This document shows, piece by piece, positions 22,398 to 34,269 of a stretch of 64,000 nt of DNA. The stretch lies in the NCBI GenBank assembly GCA_015143295.1, contig CM026556.1, positions 22,506,547 to 22,570,546 of the forward strand. Direction: 5' to 3'. The stretch comes from Tetracentron sinense (lineage: Eukaryota > Streptophyta > Magnoliopsida > Trochodendrales > Trochodendraceae). The notes beneath the pieces are model-generated. The model was not told the DNA's origin. It did no database searches and saw only the letters and a program-made list of their open reading frames with translations. Every line of letters starts with the position of its first letter. The first letter of the stretch is position 1. The translations under genes were made by a program, and so were the position numbers.

Positions 22398-23685
22398 ATG
22401 TCGGAAGAGGTGGAATACCGCTGTTTTATTGGGGGCCTTTCATGGACTACATCTGATAGAGGCCTGAAAGATGCATTTGAAAAGTTTGGCCATCTTATTG
22501 AGGCAAAGGTAATCAATCTTTTGACATATGTTTCCATAACTTTGTTTCATTGCTTGTATAAATTATTGCTTCTTGTCTTTCCTTCACAATAATCAGAATT
22601 TAGTTTTAAGGAAATAATAAATCTTATTAGGTATTAAGCTTCCTATGTTTTACTCTTATTGCATTTCCTTCAATCCTGAATATTTTGCATCATTTATTGA
22701 TTTTGTTAAATTTGCATCAAGCTTCTACTAACTCTTCTTCTTGAGTAAAATTTTTCTAGTGCTGTTATTTTTTCCTTTAAAGAATCACAAAAATGGTTCT
22801 TGGTGCTAGTACTTAGGAGTTGTGTTAATGTTGCATTCCCGGGAGGACAATACTGCCCAATTGCCTAAGCTTAAAAAATAGAATTACATCACTAAGTTTG
22901 AATTTTTTTCATGTCCACTAAATTTGCTTTTTATTTTATGTTTCCGTACCACTAGAAGGGCTCATTGATGGAGTCAAGAATCGTCAGTGTCCTTCAAATC
23001 CAGTCTTCAATGAACACAAAATTAGTAAATGAACCTTGATATAATTTAATATAAACAGTCATTGATTGTTTAGCAGTGCACTAATGTAAGATTAATGAAA
23101 GCTTTCCGATAGTCTCTAAGGAAACTCGTGACAGGGAGGATATTTTCCTTGAAACAGGTGGTTGTTGACAAATTTTCTGGTCGTTCTCGTGGATTTGGGT
23201 TTGTCACTTTTGATGACAAGAAAGCGATGGACGAGGCTATTGATGCTATGAATGGAATGGATCTAGATGGGCGATCTATTACTGTCGATAAAGCTCAGCC
23301 TCACCAAGGCTCTGGTAGAGACCGCGATGGTGATCGTGACCGCGACCGTGGTCGTGATCGTGACCGTGGTCGTGATCGTGACTATGACAGTGGACGGGGA
23401 TCTAATGGTGGAGAGTGCTTTAAATGTGGCAAGCCTGGGCATTTTGCCCGGGAGTGTCCATCTGGTGAAGGGGCAAGAGGGGGCAGGTATGGCGGCAGGG
23501 ATGATAGATATGGTGGTGGAGGGGGCGGCGGCGGCGGTGGTGGTGGTGGCAGTCGCTACGGACCTGATCGTAATGGTGGACGCAACAGGGATGCTGGTAG
23601 TCGTGGGGGTTCGGGAAATGACCGATATAGTAGGGACCGTTCTGGTCCATATGAGCGCTCTGGGTCTGGAGGTTACCGTTCCTGA
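22398..23685 (+). CDS. RZ-1-type glycine-rich RNA-binding protein (RRM + CCHC zinc knuckle)
   Basis: Two coding exons, 22398-22508 and 23158-23685, are joined in phase 0 across a GT...AG intron of 649 bp, giving 212 residues. RNP2 is CFIGGL (residues 9-14) and RNP1 is RGFGFVTF (48-55), so the RRM spans about 7-84. An RD/RG-repeat linker (91-117) follows. A CCHC knuckle is complete at C124, C127, H132 and C137. A glycine-rich RGG-like tail with a run of glycines runs to the end. Length and layout match plant RZ-1 proteins, which are nuclear, bind RNA, and are linked to cold response, RNA chaperone activity and splicing. The ATG at 22398 is chosen because [10 protein letters not shown] matches the family start; an upstream in-frame ATG at 22347 lies in the probable leader intron. 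No defects are seen. RZ-1A is closest from memory, but B/C paralogues are not excluded. Confidence 0.92.
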
Positions 23686-24250
23686 TTAACTGGTTGCCTG
23701 CGGTATGCAACATAAACTGGCTGTACTAATTCTTAAAGTTCACTGTGGGGTACTGATTTTTAATGTCCTATTGCAGCTGGGGAGCCGGTCTGCCGGTGGA
23801 GCAGCTGCTAGCTTACACTAGCAAATCGTCGTTATTTTACCTTTTTACAGGAGTCTGCAGGATGTCTTTCTTTTTCATGTCTGGGTGGATCAATCTAGCG
23901 AATCCCTGAAACTCGGCATATTTGTGGTTCAACTATTTTGTGTTCTTTCGGATGCTCAATTCGATGTTTTGGTCCAATGGGGTCTTATGCTTACTTGAAA
24001 TGCACTTCTCGAATTTCGTCTTGATACTCTTTGAATGTCATTATTGCTGCTGGATTCTGGATGATATGCTTGCATTATTAATTGCAATTCTGGATTCTCA
24101 GTCTGGTGTTAGTATGGGTGTCTGGAGGACTGATGGTTATAACAGCTCAGTAATCCTTGATTCTACTGCTTAAATTTTGAGGGTGTCCACAATGGGAAAT
24201 CTGCATAATTTTAACTGCCCAGTCTGGTTCTTCACACGAGGGTTAGAGGC
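23686..24250 (+). other. 3' untranslated region of the RZ-1 gene, possibly with an intron
   Basis: AT-rich trailer after the TGA. TCCTATTGCAG (23767-23777) looks like a splice acceptor and may end a 3'-UTR intron starting soon after the stop. Two blocks of this region (about 23735-23790 and 24100-24190) recur at 35245-35300 and 35588-35690. No clear AATAAA signal was fixed. Confidence 0.45.
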
Positions 24251-25965
24251 AGTATTAGAATAGTTCAATGCCCATTTTGGCTTTCCTGTTCTTCAAAACT
24301 CAGTCCCTTTTACCAAATATTGACAAGAGTGAACAGGGTAATTTTTTTTTTTTAATCTCATCTTATGTGCCAGTTCTTCATTTTCAGTTCATCCAATATT
24401 AATTTTGTTAACCTTTTGGCAGGCTACTTTGCCTTTTACGGTGTTTTGGATTGTGATTGGGTTTCTTTGTTGCTAATCATGCACTGCTCAGACACGGTAC
24501 ACGGTCTTAACATATTAAAATTGTGAAAGCTTTTTGGGCAGCATCAACAAGTTATCTGCAATTTTAACACAACATTAGCGACACTAGATGGCGTGGTGAT
24601 GGAAGGAGTTCCATCCTTCATTAACATGCTGCAGGTTGTTTGCAAGCTATTTAATTGTTCAGCAACTTGGTCCGTTGTGCTTGTCATGGTTCTTTATTCT
24701 GCATTGCCCTTTCTGGGGATAAGATTCTGGTGTTCCATCGTTTTGCTTTCGCTACCTGCATGTGACTTCCTGGTTCCAATTGCAGAGGTCCATACCAGTG
24801 GCTAAGTTCCATGGAAAAATTGTGGTCCCTAATATCTGTTCTCCTGCACCTTGAGGATTGCATCACCTTCTGGTTATCTTCCTTTGAAGATTGATACCTT
24901 ATGAGTCCTTATGAAATGTTAGCACTCTCCTTGTGGAAGGCAAATAATCCTTTGGGCTGTCTTGGACTTTGTAAGATTGGTTCTTGGAGAAAAAAAAGTT
25001 TTTTCACCATTTGCAAACTAAGGTTCCTATCCTGTGCACTGATGCAAGCCATTAGAAGTTGCACATTTCAATAGTAGCAGGCTGATACCATTTCTGGCTT
25101 GTACTGCTCAATGTTTTTTCTTCTTTTTTGCTCGAAGTACTTGAGTTGTATAGATTTACAAATAATGCTGCAGAGTTTTTGATTGGTCTTTTATATTAGA
25201 CTACATGTTACCTTGCTCTTGCATGCTAAGTGAACATCCAGTTGATTGATTCCATTAATTCTTTTATTATTCTATGGTTACATGAGATTTAAATTTGCAC
25301 TCACCCTATAATTTTACTTTTACCCCCTATTGAGAGCTGCAGTATCTGTTTATCAATACCAGGATCGTCTGTTTCTCCAGGATGATGATACTTGCAGATC
25401 CTCATTTCACATGTATTTTGTCATGCTTATTCCTTTTTTGGTTGATGCTTAGAATTTACAGTATCTGCTTTTTGAACTTTGGAAAAATTCCCCACAACCA
25501 TTAACTATTTCATGTTGAGCGAGAGCTAGAGATAATTCCACGTATTTGGTTGACTATTAGATGTTGTAGTGTGGTTCATTGTTTGAAACAGTGAGGCGAC
25601 CTTATGGTATCAATTGTTTGGATTATATTTAATTTGGTTGAGATGTTTGTGAAATGCTTCACTCTCTTGTTTGTTTTGTATTTTTGCATCTTATGGTTGT
25701 GTTAAAAAAGTTATGTTTGAAACAATTGTGAATTTCTTATAACTAGATCATCCCAATTGAACACTGGTACAGTAGTTGAGAGGCATATTATCAAGAGGCT
25801 GCTCCTGAATTGGTGTTTGGGAAATATTTTGATTTGCAGGATGATCATGTTCTTGTTGCATTATGCTGATGAAATCTGTTCACAACGGTTAACTATTAGT
25901 GCTCACCAGTACATTTGGCTAAGTGATGATTGATGCTGGTGATGTTCCTTGCATTAAAGGGTCTC
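24251..25965. other. Intergenic, no gene seen
   Basis: T-rich unique-looking sequence. Open frames are short, without recognisable domains, and read like chance frames in T/G-rich DNA. I see no RNA gene or clear repeat here. Confidence 0.5.
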
Positions 25966-25967
25966 CC

Positions 25968-26060
25968 GTCTTTTTTTTTTTTGGAACTCGGGGTGTCCCC
26001 AACCCTATGGGTTAGGACTAATCCCCGAGGGTGCGACATGAGCCTGCAACTCGCCACACT
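25968..26060 (-). mobile_element. SINE fragment with poly(A) (minus strand)
   Basis: A T-run (25971-25981) followed by GGAACTCGGGGTGTCCCC and GGACTAATCCCCGAGG. It is the same sequence as at 18580-18650. On the minus strand it ends in poly(A). The left part of the head (GGGTAGCTATCC) is at 26061. Confidence 0.5.
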
Positions 26061-26081
26061 GGGTAGCTATCCATAGGAGAG

Positions 26082-26155
26082 AACATTCTTGGTTTAAAGG
26101 AAATCTTTTATCATTGGTAACATTCTTGGTTTAAAGGAAATCTTTTATCATTGGT
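26082..26155. repeat. Exact 37-bp tandem duplication
   Basis: The unit beginning AACATTCTTGGTTTAAAGGA at 26082 is repeated without change at 26119. Two copies only; it looks like recent slippage. Confidence 0.95.
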
Positions 26156-26628
26156 AATAAGCTAGTATTGGCCTTACCTATGCAGGTGACTTTGGAAGAG
26201 GTAGGATTCCCCATGGGGGAAAGGAAAAAATATGAAGTTGGCTCTGGGACTTGAGCCCTTGGTTTAGTTGTTAGTTTGGTGCTGTACTTTAGTTCTGGCA
26301 GCGGACAAGGCCCAGGGTAACTTGTAGGCTGGCAATTCCTATCCTTAGCATTTACTGTGGTTCGAAGTACAGACTCTGAAATTAATAACCTTGGTGGAAA
26401 AAAATTATATTAATTATAAGAGAATATAACATATAAGAATCACTATATTATTCCATTAAATTTTTTTTTTCATAATTTCGTTTGAATGTATTGGATTTTT
26501 TATATAAGCTTAATGTAGAGTATATGATAATTTCAGTTTGGTAAAGTTAACCCATTTTTGAAAGAGAATGAAAAAATGTACTTTATTTTGGAAAGAGACA
26601 ATTCTTTTAGAGGTCTGATATGATACAT

Positions 26629-26809
26629 CCTAGGAATAGCCTGTTGGTAGGTGTATCCCTTCCTTAGGAAGGAGGTTCTGGATTCCATTCCCGAGAGGGT
26701 GAGAGTGGGTTGCCTTCTCCAACCGCCTTTAACGTAGAACAGAAAATGAGATATTGACTTTCTAACTGGGGTTGTGGCCTAACCGTGTGTCTCATACCAA
26801 AAAAAAAAC
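26629..26809 (+). mobile_element. tRNA-derived SINE with ~20-bp target duplication
   Basis: A-box-like TTGGTAGGTGTA (26644) and B-box-like GATTCCATTCC (26672), then a unique body ending in an A-run at 26799-26808. The flanks AGAGGTCTGATATGATACAT (26609-26628) and its near copy at 26810-26829 form the duplication, with a few mismatches. Confidence 0.75.
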
Positions 26810-27840
26810 AGAAGTCTGATTTGATATATAATTCAAATATGGCAAACTCTTCTCTTGAGTCTTTTAAGCCTCCATGGAGAGGATGTTTTTGAAAAGTACA
26901 CTCCAACCATAAAGATATTGGAACAGAGCTTGAACTGGACTGTGCTTGGAAACTTGCTTCACGACATCTCTGTGGGCACTGGAAATGGAAATGAGACTGA
27001 GGCTGGCACTCCTCATTCAATGTAAGATGAGTGCTAGTCCGGACTAGAATTCAAAATTTTCCCACTCATGTGATGGGTGTAACATGTGGCGTTGTTACTC
27101 CTTTAACAGGTTTAAGAAAACAAAACTACTGAAAACAAAACAAGTAGCTTGGAGAAGTGTGCCATTGGGGCTAGCATTTCTCTACATTGAATTGGGGATC
27201 TCCGTCAAAAAGTTTTCTAAGTGGCATGGAAACTTGAAATTCCAACGAGAAAGTGAAAAAGTTGATCATGGTTGGGTTACTCTCTGAAGTTTCCTCGAAG
27301 CTAGCTCCACCCAGATGAAGTGGGTGACTCTTGGAGTGATATGTTTTGTTAGGGAGGGAAGCGTGAGATCCTATCTCCAATGCTTATCTAATTTCGTCTG
27401 CACTGCAAAAGAAGGTATGGCAGAAATAGTGTTATCCCCACTTCTACAGGTGATCTTTGAAAAATTATCATCCTCTATCCTAGAAAGGTTTTGTGATATG
27501 ATTCATGTAGAGGATGAGTTGGAAAAGCTGCGGCATAAACTAGGCATAAGCCAAGCTATGCTCCAGGACGTCGATGAGCGACAAGTCTCCGGGCAGTAGC
27601 TAACCGAGCAGATGGCCTGTTGTTGGAAGAGTTCATGGCAGAAGCTATGCTATGTGATCGTACGACCACCACTGTTGGACCTCAGGTACTGTTGTGATAG
27701 GTGTACTGGTATTCTGTATAACAATGCCGGGGGAGTACTATTGACACGGGCAAAGGGGTGCAGGGTTGTCCCCTGCTTGGGTCTGTGACTCGATCCACAA
27801 ACCCGACCCAAGGACCCGAATAGATTATATATATATATAT

Positions 27841-28510
27841 AGCGGCAGAGCCACGATTCCCTTGTAGTGGGCTAGCTCCGGAAAAATATAGGGTGAGTTC
27901 ATGGGCCATCGTGTTCGTTTGTATAGAATATATTTTTTTTCTCAGAAGTTTAGGAGAGTTCCTCTCCGAGGCTACGCCCCTATTAATAGTAGGGGTGCAT
28001 CCGAACCGAGCTAGCTCGAAGTTTGGCTCGGCTCAACCCGATCAAGTCCGGCTTTAGCTCGAAAAATAGGCTCGATCGAGCCGAGCCGGGCTATTTTTTG
28101 AGTTTGAAAATGTATCCAAGCCGAGCTCGAGCCAAGGCTTGTTTGATTCGGCTTAGCTCGATTGAGGCTCGAGCTCGGCTCGACTTGAATATTATATAAA
28201 AAAATAATATTATATATATAAATAATATAATTATTATATATATATAATAAAAATATTATTTAAAAATTAACTTTTAATAATTCAATCCGAGCCCAAGACA
28301 AGCCGAGCTGGGCTCAAGCTCAAATCAACTCGAGCTCGAGACTAACCGAGCAGATTCAAGCCGAACTAAACTCGAGCATAGATGAAAAAATTTCAAATCG
28401 AGCCGAGCAGGGCCAAGCCCGGCTCAAATACACCCCTAATTAATAGCATAGGAAAGCATATATTTTTTCAAAATTTCAAGGGGCTTCAGCCCTGGCCCAC
28501 GTGGCTCCAC
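27841..28510. mobile_element. TIR element (GGCGGAGCCACG type), host of a nested MITE
   Basis: The left end GGCAGAGCCACG (27844) and right end CGTGGCTCCACC (28498) are near-perfect inverted repeats. Both sit in TATATATATA tracts, so the target duplication is ambiguous. A similar GGCGGAGCC start occurs at 39945. The element lies inside the CNL pseudogene and contains the hAT-type MITE at 27990-28438. Superfamily unassigned. Confidence 0.45.
27990..28438. mobile_element. hAT-like MITE, GAGCTCG-rich, 8-bp target duplication
   Basis: 449 bp with termini TAGGGGTGCATCCGAACCG and, at the right, CACCCCTA (28431-28438), an imperfect ~25-bp inverted repeat. ATTAATAG at 27982-27989 is repeated exactly at 28439-28446. 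An 8-bp duplication fits the hAT superfamily. The body is unusual: dense CGAGCTCGAGCC words surround an AT core of TATATA/ATTATT (28190-28270). No transposase. A copy in opposite orientation lies at 52637-53157. Confidence 0.82.
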
Positions 28511-28619
28511 CCATATATATATATGTACTATAATTTAAAGAAATAAGATTCTCTTCTTTATCTCTAAACTTCAATCCTTGGAATTCTAAAAGTACTTATG
28601 TGTCACCTCTAAAAAGGAG

Positions 28620-28861
28620 AATGATTTTAAGGTATTGAGAGAGAGAGAGAATGTAGAGATGTATTGATCTATCGAAGGGATTTTAGGAGATTGTGATAAG
28701 AATAATAGAGAGAGAATGTAGAAAAATATTATTCCATTAGAGAGATTTTAGAAGATTGTGATAAGAGAGAGAATGTGGGATTGTGACAGAGGGACAGGGA
28801 GAGTGTAGAGTTTTATTTTATTTAAAAAATTTCCCACCCGTGCATTACACAGCTACTAGTA
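28620..28861 (+). repeat. GAGAGA-rich repeats ending in a Helitron-like 3' terminus
   Basis: Three ~60-bp imperfect units share GAGAGAGAATGTAG and AGATTTTAGAAGATTGTGATAA. The right end reads CACCCGTGCATTACACAG then CTACTAGT (28850-28857), resembling plant Helitron 3' ends (short hairpin, then CTRRT). No matching TC 5' end was fixed. Confidence 0.35.
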
Positions 28862-28869
28862 TATATGTA

Positions 28870-29880
28870 AAGAAATAAGATGTCATGTAACATCTTCTTT
28901 GTTCCACAGCCTTCAATCCGTACCATATGAGTCTTTTCTTTCTCAAAACTCTATTTTAAGAGGTCATATCATTTCTTCACTTTTCTCTCTCTAACCACCT
29001 CACCTCTCCACTTTTCTTTGTAACCATCCTAACCTCTTCACTTCTCCCTTTCTCTCTCGCACACGATTCTTCATCCTCCTTAGTCCACATTTCTCTCTCT
29101 CTCTCTTTCTGACTTCTAATTAGCCCCATCATTTTTTCACTTCTTTTTTTCTCTCTCTAACCAAACCCAGCTCTACCCCTCTCATGTCACACACCCACTA
29201 CTCCCTAATTTCTTTCCTAAGGAACCTGCCCAAACGAAAACCACTCTACCCCCTTTCTCTCCCTCGATTTATTTCCCGTGCAATCAACCTACCCCTCTCT
29301 CTCTCTCCCTCACGGGAATACTTCTGGTATATATATATATATATATATATTGAATTAGTCTAGGTCCCAAATATAATCTCAAATCCTAGCCCTTTAATTT
29401 AATTATTAAAGAGTCAAGATTAGAGCTGATGTGGCATTAGAAAAGATAAAATAAGTTAAGTCAAATCCTGAACCTTAGTGGTTAACCATTGACCGTTAGG
29501 ATTCAGGAGTATATTTGAGAGTACCTTGACTCATATATATTATACTTTTTTTTCAGTTAGAAAAATGTTAAGGTTATGCAAGAAGAAAACGTAGTAACAA
29601 GTTAGAATGCTTTTCTTTTGATCTTAGTGAATAGCAGAGTGCATCCGTAGACGTATGCACAACCATGTGTTGTGTTTATATTTGCTACTGTCTGCAATTA
29701 GTTTTGATTTAATTATTTCCACTACCATGAACCTTATCAATCTATTAACCAATTGTTGTGATTTGATTTTCTTTTTATCACTTTGATTTTCTACTGGTAC
29801 ATTCTTTTTTCTCCGAAAAAATTTGTAAGCGCGATAATTTGTCTTTTCAAATCAGATTAATCAGAGAGGAACTAGGTGCA
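28870..29880. other. Inserted DNA within the CNL pseudogene, no gene seen
   Basis: CT-rich (CTCTCTCT at 28980-29310), then a TA run (29330-29350) and AT-rich unique sequence. CCCGTGCAATC near 29276 is a second Helitron-like word. This DNA separates the coiled-coil part from the linker of the resistance pseudogene. Confidence 0.4.
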
Positions 29881-30010
29881 ATAACTGTAGAGGGTCTTTT
29901 TAAAACTTGTTTAAGAAAGTTGTTGATAGACAGCCTAAGACTGGAGTGAGAAGACAAACTAGCTCTTTCGTTATTGAGTCAGAAGTCCATGGAAGAGAAG
30001 GGGATGGTAA

Positions 30011-31724
30011 TGTGGGGTTTTTGGCTCGAATAGGGCAAACCCATAATGGGCAATCGATCGGCCAAGAATGGGCGATCGATTGGCCAAGAATGGCCGATTG
30101 ATCGATGGTCGACACATTTTAGACGGCTGGATTTTGAGTTGCGTTTTGGAGACTCCTATGTGGAATAAGAAGTTGCCTATTTCATGGAGATGAGTTTTGG
30201 GAAAATCCTAATTAGAGAGATTGTTTTGTGGCTATAAATAAGCATAGGGTGGAGGTTTATAGAGATAACTTAGAAAGGAAGAACCTTAAGAGGAAGAGAG
30301 AAAGTCACGGATATATGAGGTGTGGGTTGGGCTTCCATGGAGAACGGAGATCTCCCATGGAAAGCCCTTGTTAGCTCTCAAGAGAGGAGAGTATTCTCAT
30401 GGCTTTATCTCAGCACGCTCTCATGGTGGAGAGTATTGACTCGGTTTTGAAGGGTTCGGGTTTTGTGTTTCCTTTGTCTTAAAATGAATCGGGTTTAGGT
30501 CAGATTTGGGTTGAGAGAGTGAACAAAGAATTGTGGGTTGTGTGAGAACCTTTCAAGGGTTGTGGTAGAGTCCTTGAGTGTGTGTATTCTTGTTTATCTT
30601 CTCTTGTAATCTTCTCTTTAATTAGTGGAAGTATATCTGGACCGGTTTGTAAAGTGGACGTAGCTCTGGATTGGGTAAACCACTATATATCTTGTGTATT
30701 GTGTGTTTGTCATATTTTCTCGTGAATACCCCATTGATAGCAACCGCTTTCGCGTACCTTTTTCACACAACAAATTGGTATCAGAGCTTGTGTTCGAGTT
30801 TTGGGGTTGCAGATTTGAGATTTGCAAGACTGTTGGAGTTGCGAGATTTATGACAAAGTTCGAAGCCGTTGTTCGAGGTGGAGTTTTTCTTGCGAAACCG
30901 GTGGAGTTTACATAAGATTTAAAGAAAATTTTATGTTGTTGAAAGCGAGATGACACATCGAAGAGTGTTTGTAGGATTCTCGCCAAGGTGGAGATTTGTG
31001 GGGTTTTTGGCTCGAATAGGGCAAACCCATAATGGGCGATCGATTAGCCAAGAATGGCCGATCGATCGGTGGTTGACACGTTTTAGACGGTTGGATTTTG
31101 AGTTGCGTTTTGGAGACTCCTATGTGGAATAGGAAGTTACCTATTTCATGGAGATGAGTTTTGGGAAAATTCTAATTAGAGTGAGATTGTTTTGTGGCTA
31201 TAAATAAGTCTAGAGGGGAGGCTTATAGAGATAATCTAGAGAGTAATAACCTTAAGAGGGAGAGAAAGCAAGATGTGAGGTGTGGGTTGGGCTTCCATGG
31301 AGAACGGGAGATCTCCCATAGAAAGCCTTTGTTAGCTCTCAAGAGACGAGAAGGTTCTCACGGTTTTATCTCGGTGTGCTCTCATGGTTGAGAGTATTGG
31401 TTCGGTTTTGAAGGGTTCGGGTTTTATGTTTCCTTTGTCCTAAAATGATTCAGGTTTATGTCATTTTTTGGTTGAGAGAGTGAACAAAGAATTGTAGGTT
31501 GTGTGAGAGCCTTTCAAGGGTTATGGCAGAGTCCTTGAGTGTGTGTATTCTTGTTTATCTTCTCTCTTGTAATCTTCTCTTTAATTAGTGGAAGTTTATT
31601 TGGGCCGTTTCTAGAGTGGACGTAGCCCTAGATTGGGTGAACCACTATATATCTTGTGTATCGTGTGTTTGTCGTATTTTCTCGTGAATACCCATTGATA
31701 GCATTACCGCTTCCGTGCCCAACA
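30011..31724 (+). mobile_element. TRIM-like short LTR element in the CNL linker
   Basis: Two direct repeats, 30011-30772 (762 bp) and 30997-31724 (728 bp), both begin TGTGGGGTTTTTGGCTCG and end near CAACA. Just after the first lies TTGGTATCAGAGC (30775-30787), the standard primer site for initiator Met-tRNA. AAGGTGGAGATT before the second is the polypurine tract. Only 224 bp lie between the LTRs, with no coding capacity, so it is non-autonomous and needs a copia-type helper. Part of the LTR length difference comes from a ~22-bp CGATCGATTGGCCAAGAATG repeat (more copies in the first). The flanks GGTAA and GGTTA suggest an imperfect target duplication. Confidence 0.85.
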
Positions 31725-34269
31725 AGGTTAATCTTTTACTATTAACAAACACCACTGAAAGTCAATTTGATGTTTCAATCATTTCAATTGTTGGTATGGG
31801 GAGTGATCGGTAAAACAACCCATGCTCGTTTAGTCTATAATGATGAGCAAGTAGAGAGACATTTTGAACTAAAAATATGGGTTTATGTGAGTGATGATTT
31901 TAATGTGAAAAGGCTTGTAAAAGCAATTATAGAATCTGCAACTGAGGAGAAATGCGACTTCTTGGAGATGGAAGTACTACAGTCTCACCTCCGGAGGTTG
32001 CTTGGTAGGATTTAGGAAGAGATAACTACTCGTGCTGGATGATGTATTGAAAGAAGATCATGATGAGTGGGATGAATTGAAAACTTTGTTATGAAGGTAG
32101 TGTCAGTGGAAGCAAAATCATAGTAACCACTCGCAGTAAAAAAGGCTGCGTTAATAATGGGCATGACTTCCCTGCATCATTTGAATGGTTTATCGGAGGA
32201 TAATTGTAATTGTTTAGGAAACGAGCTTTGCTCACGGGGAAGAAGAAAATCATCCGAAGCTGTAACCAATTGGGAAAAAATTAGTGAGAAAGTGTGGAGT
32301 TATTCCATTAGCAGCAAAGACTCTAGGAAGCCTAATGCTCTTCAAAAGAGAGGAGGAATGGTTGATTGTGCAAGAAGGTGGACTTTGTGAATTAAGTGAA
32401 AATTAAAATGGAATATTACCTTCCCTAACACAGTCATTTGTCATCACAACTGAAGCAATGTTTCACATATTGCTCAATATTTCCTAAGAATTTTGAAATC
32501 AAGAAAGAGAAGTTAATCCAACTGTGGATGGCAGAAGGCTTGATTCAATCATATAGTAAAATGGCAATGAATATTTCAATGATTTATTATGGATCTCATA
32601 TTTTCAAGATGTAATAAAAAGCGAAGTTGGTAATGTAACACATTTCAAAATGCATGATCTCATTCATGATCTTGCACAATCTGTTGCAGGAGATGAATCC
32701 ATAATACTGGAGCATGGCTATGCATCAAGTAATCTTGAAGGAACTCTTCACTCATCAGTGGTTTGTGATTATAGGTCATTTACAATTCCAGAAGCCTTGT
32801 ATACAGCGACATATCTACGGACCCTCCTCCTTGTATAATATCCAATAAGTGAGTTTGGTGAAGCCCTTTCGAGATTTAAATACTTATGCGTACTGGATTT
32901 AAGTGGATCTAGGATTAAAAGGCTGCACGAATCAATCGGTGACATGAAATATTTGAGGTACCTTGACCTCTCTAGCACTATCATCCAAGAGTTACCTAAA
33001 ACCATTTGCCGCCTCTGTAATTTGCAGACATTGAACCTCTCAAATTGCTGTTATCTCATGGAGTTACCCGAGGACATAGCAGGAATTATCTCTTTGAGAC
33101 ATCTCAATATAAAAGGCTGTGTGAGATCGAGTCAAATGCCTACTGGGATTTGAAATTTAAGAGATCTTCAGACATTACCAGTATTTATTGTGGGCAAGGA
33201 GGCAGGGGAAAGCATCATGCAGCTAGAACAACTAAATCTACGCGGCAAGCTGAGCCAGTGGGGTTGTTGGATTGGCCAATCCAATGATATTAAGGTCAGT
33301 AGAAAACTTAGCTTCACCCTCCTTCCTTGTTATTGACATTATTCCAGGGTTGTCGGCTTTGACAGTGGGGTTGCTGCAAAACAAGTCTTCTCATTTCACT
33401 GACAATTAGCTCTTGTCCCAAGCTTTGTTCGCTCCCTCCGGAGTTGGGAAACGTTGTAGCTTTAAAATCATTCACAATTCGATGGTGTGAGGAGCTAGTC
33501 TCTTTGCCAAAAGAATTGCAGAACCTCACTTCTCTTGATTCTTTAGAGATTAGTGAGTGCCATAAGTTAACCTCTTTGCCAGAGGAGGGCATAGGAGCCT
33601 TGATCTCTCTTCGATCTCTTTCAATCGAGAACTGTAACAATCTAACATCTTTGCACATGGCAATTCAACACCTCATAGCCCTTGAATACTTGACAATTAT
33701 ATATTGTCCGAATCTGGATTCTCTTCCAGTGGGATTGCAATATCTATCCTCCGTTCGGAGTTTGAGTTTTTAAGCTGTCCAGCACTTGAATCTCTGCCAG
33801 AAGGGATACTACATATCACAACACTGCAAAATATGGAAATTTGGAGCTGTTCTGGTCTGGCGGCATTACCACATTGTGTTGAGAACCTCGATTCACTTCG
33901 ATCTTTGGTAATTTCAGATTGCCATAATCTAACATCTTTGCCAGAAGGTATACAATGTCCCAATGCACTCCAGCACCTTTCCATTCAAGATTGTCCTGAT
34001 CTTGAGAGGTGGTACGAGAGGAGAGGGAGGATTGGCAGAGGATAGCTCACATCCCACATATCTATTTTGAAACGCCTGGATCGAAGCAGGAAAAAGATGT
34101 AGCAGGAACCTCTTCAAGATGAAAACAGAAGTCTCCTATCTCCAGTACTCTTCGGTAGGCCACTTCTACTGCCTTTCTTTTCTTCTTGACATCCCAAAAA
34201 TTATATTGTTATGCTTTCTACAAATATCTTTACTCTGCATTTTTAGTCCTTTATTTCATGTTGAGTTTG

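Larger units (their letters stand above)
27417..34045 (+). pseudogene. CC-NB-LRR (CNL) disease-resistance gene, broken and interrupted
   Basis: CNL proteins are cytoplasmic or nuclear immune receptors that sense pathogen effectors. Here the coiled-coil/Rx-N part starts at ATG 27417 (MAEIVLSPLLQVIFEKLS) and stops at 27599. The linker (SSFVIESEVHGREGDG) is at 29960-30010. NB-ARC then runs from 31725: P-loop GVIGKTT (frameshift before it), [13 protein letters not shown], kinase-2 LLVLDDV (about 32030), KIIVTTRS (about 32118), IPLAAKTLGSL (about 32305) and [20 protein letters not shown] (about 32485). MHD is intact as FKMHDLIHDLAQ (about 32644). LRRs run from about 32840 (LCVLDLSGSRIKRL, YLRYLDLSSTIIQELP) to the TAG at 34045. 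There are many frameshifts and stops, and insertions at about 27700-29880 and 30011-31724. It is non-functional as read, although LRR frames stay long. Confidence 0.88.

Noticed and set aside
23267..23713. Other-frame open frames over the RZ-1 second exon
   Set aside because: Artefacts of the GGT/GAC-rich repeats; the RRM and zinc knuckle frame is the real one.
30618..30986. 122-codon minus-strand frame within the short LTR element
   Set aside because: It overlaps the LTR end, primer site and polypurine tract and has no domain; chance frame.
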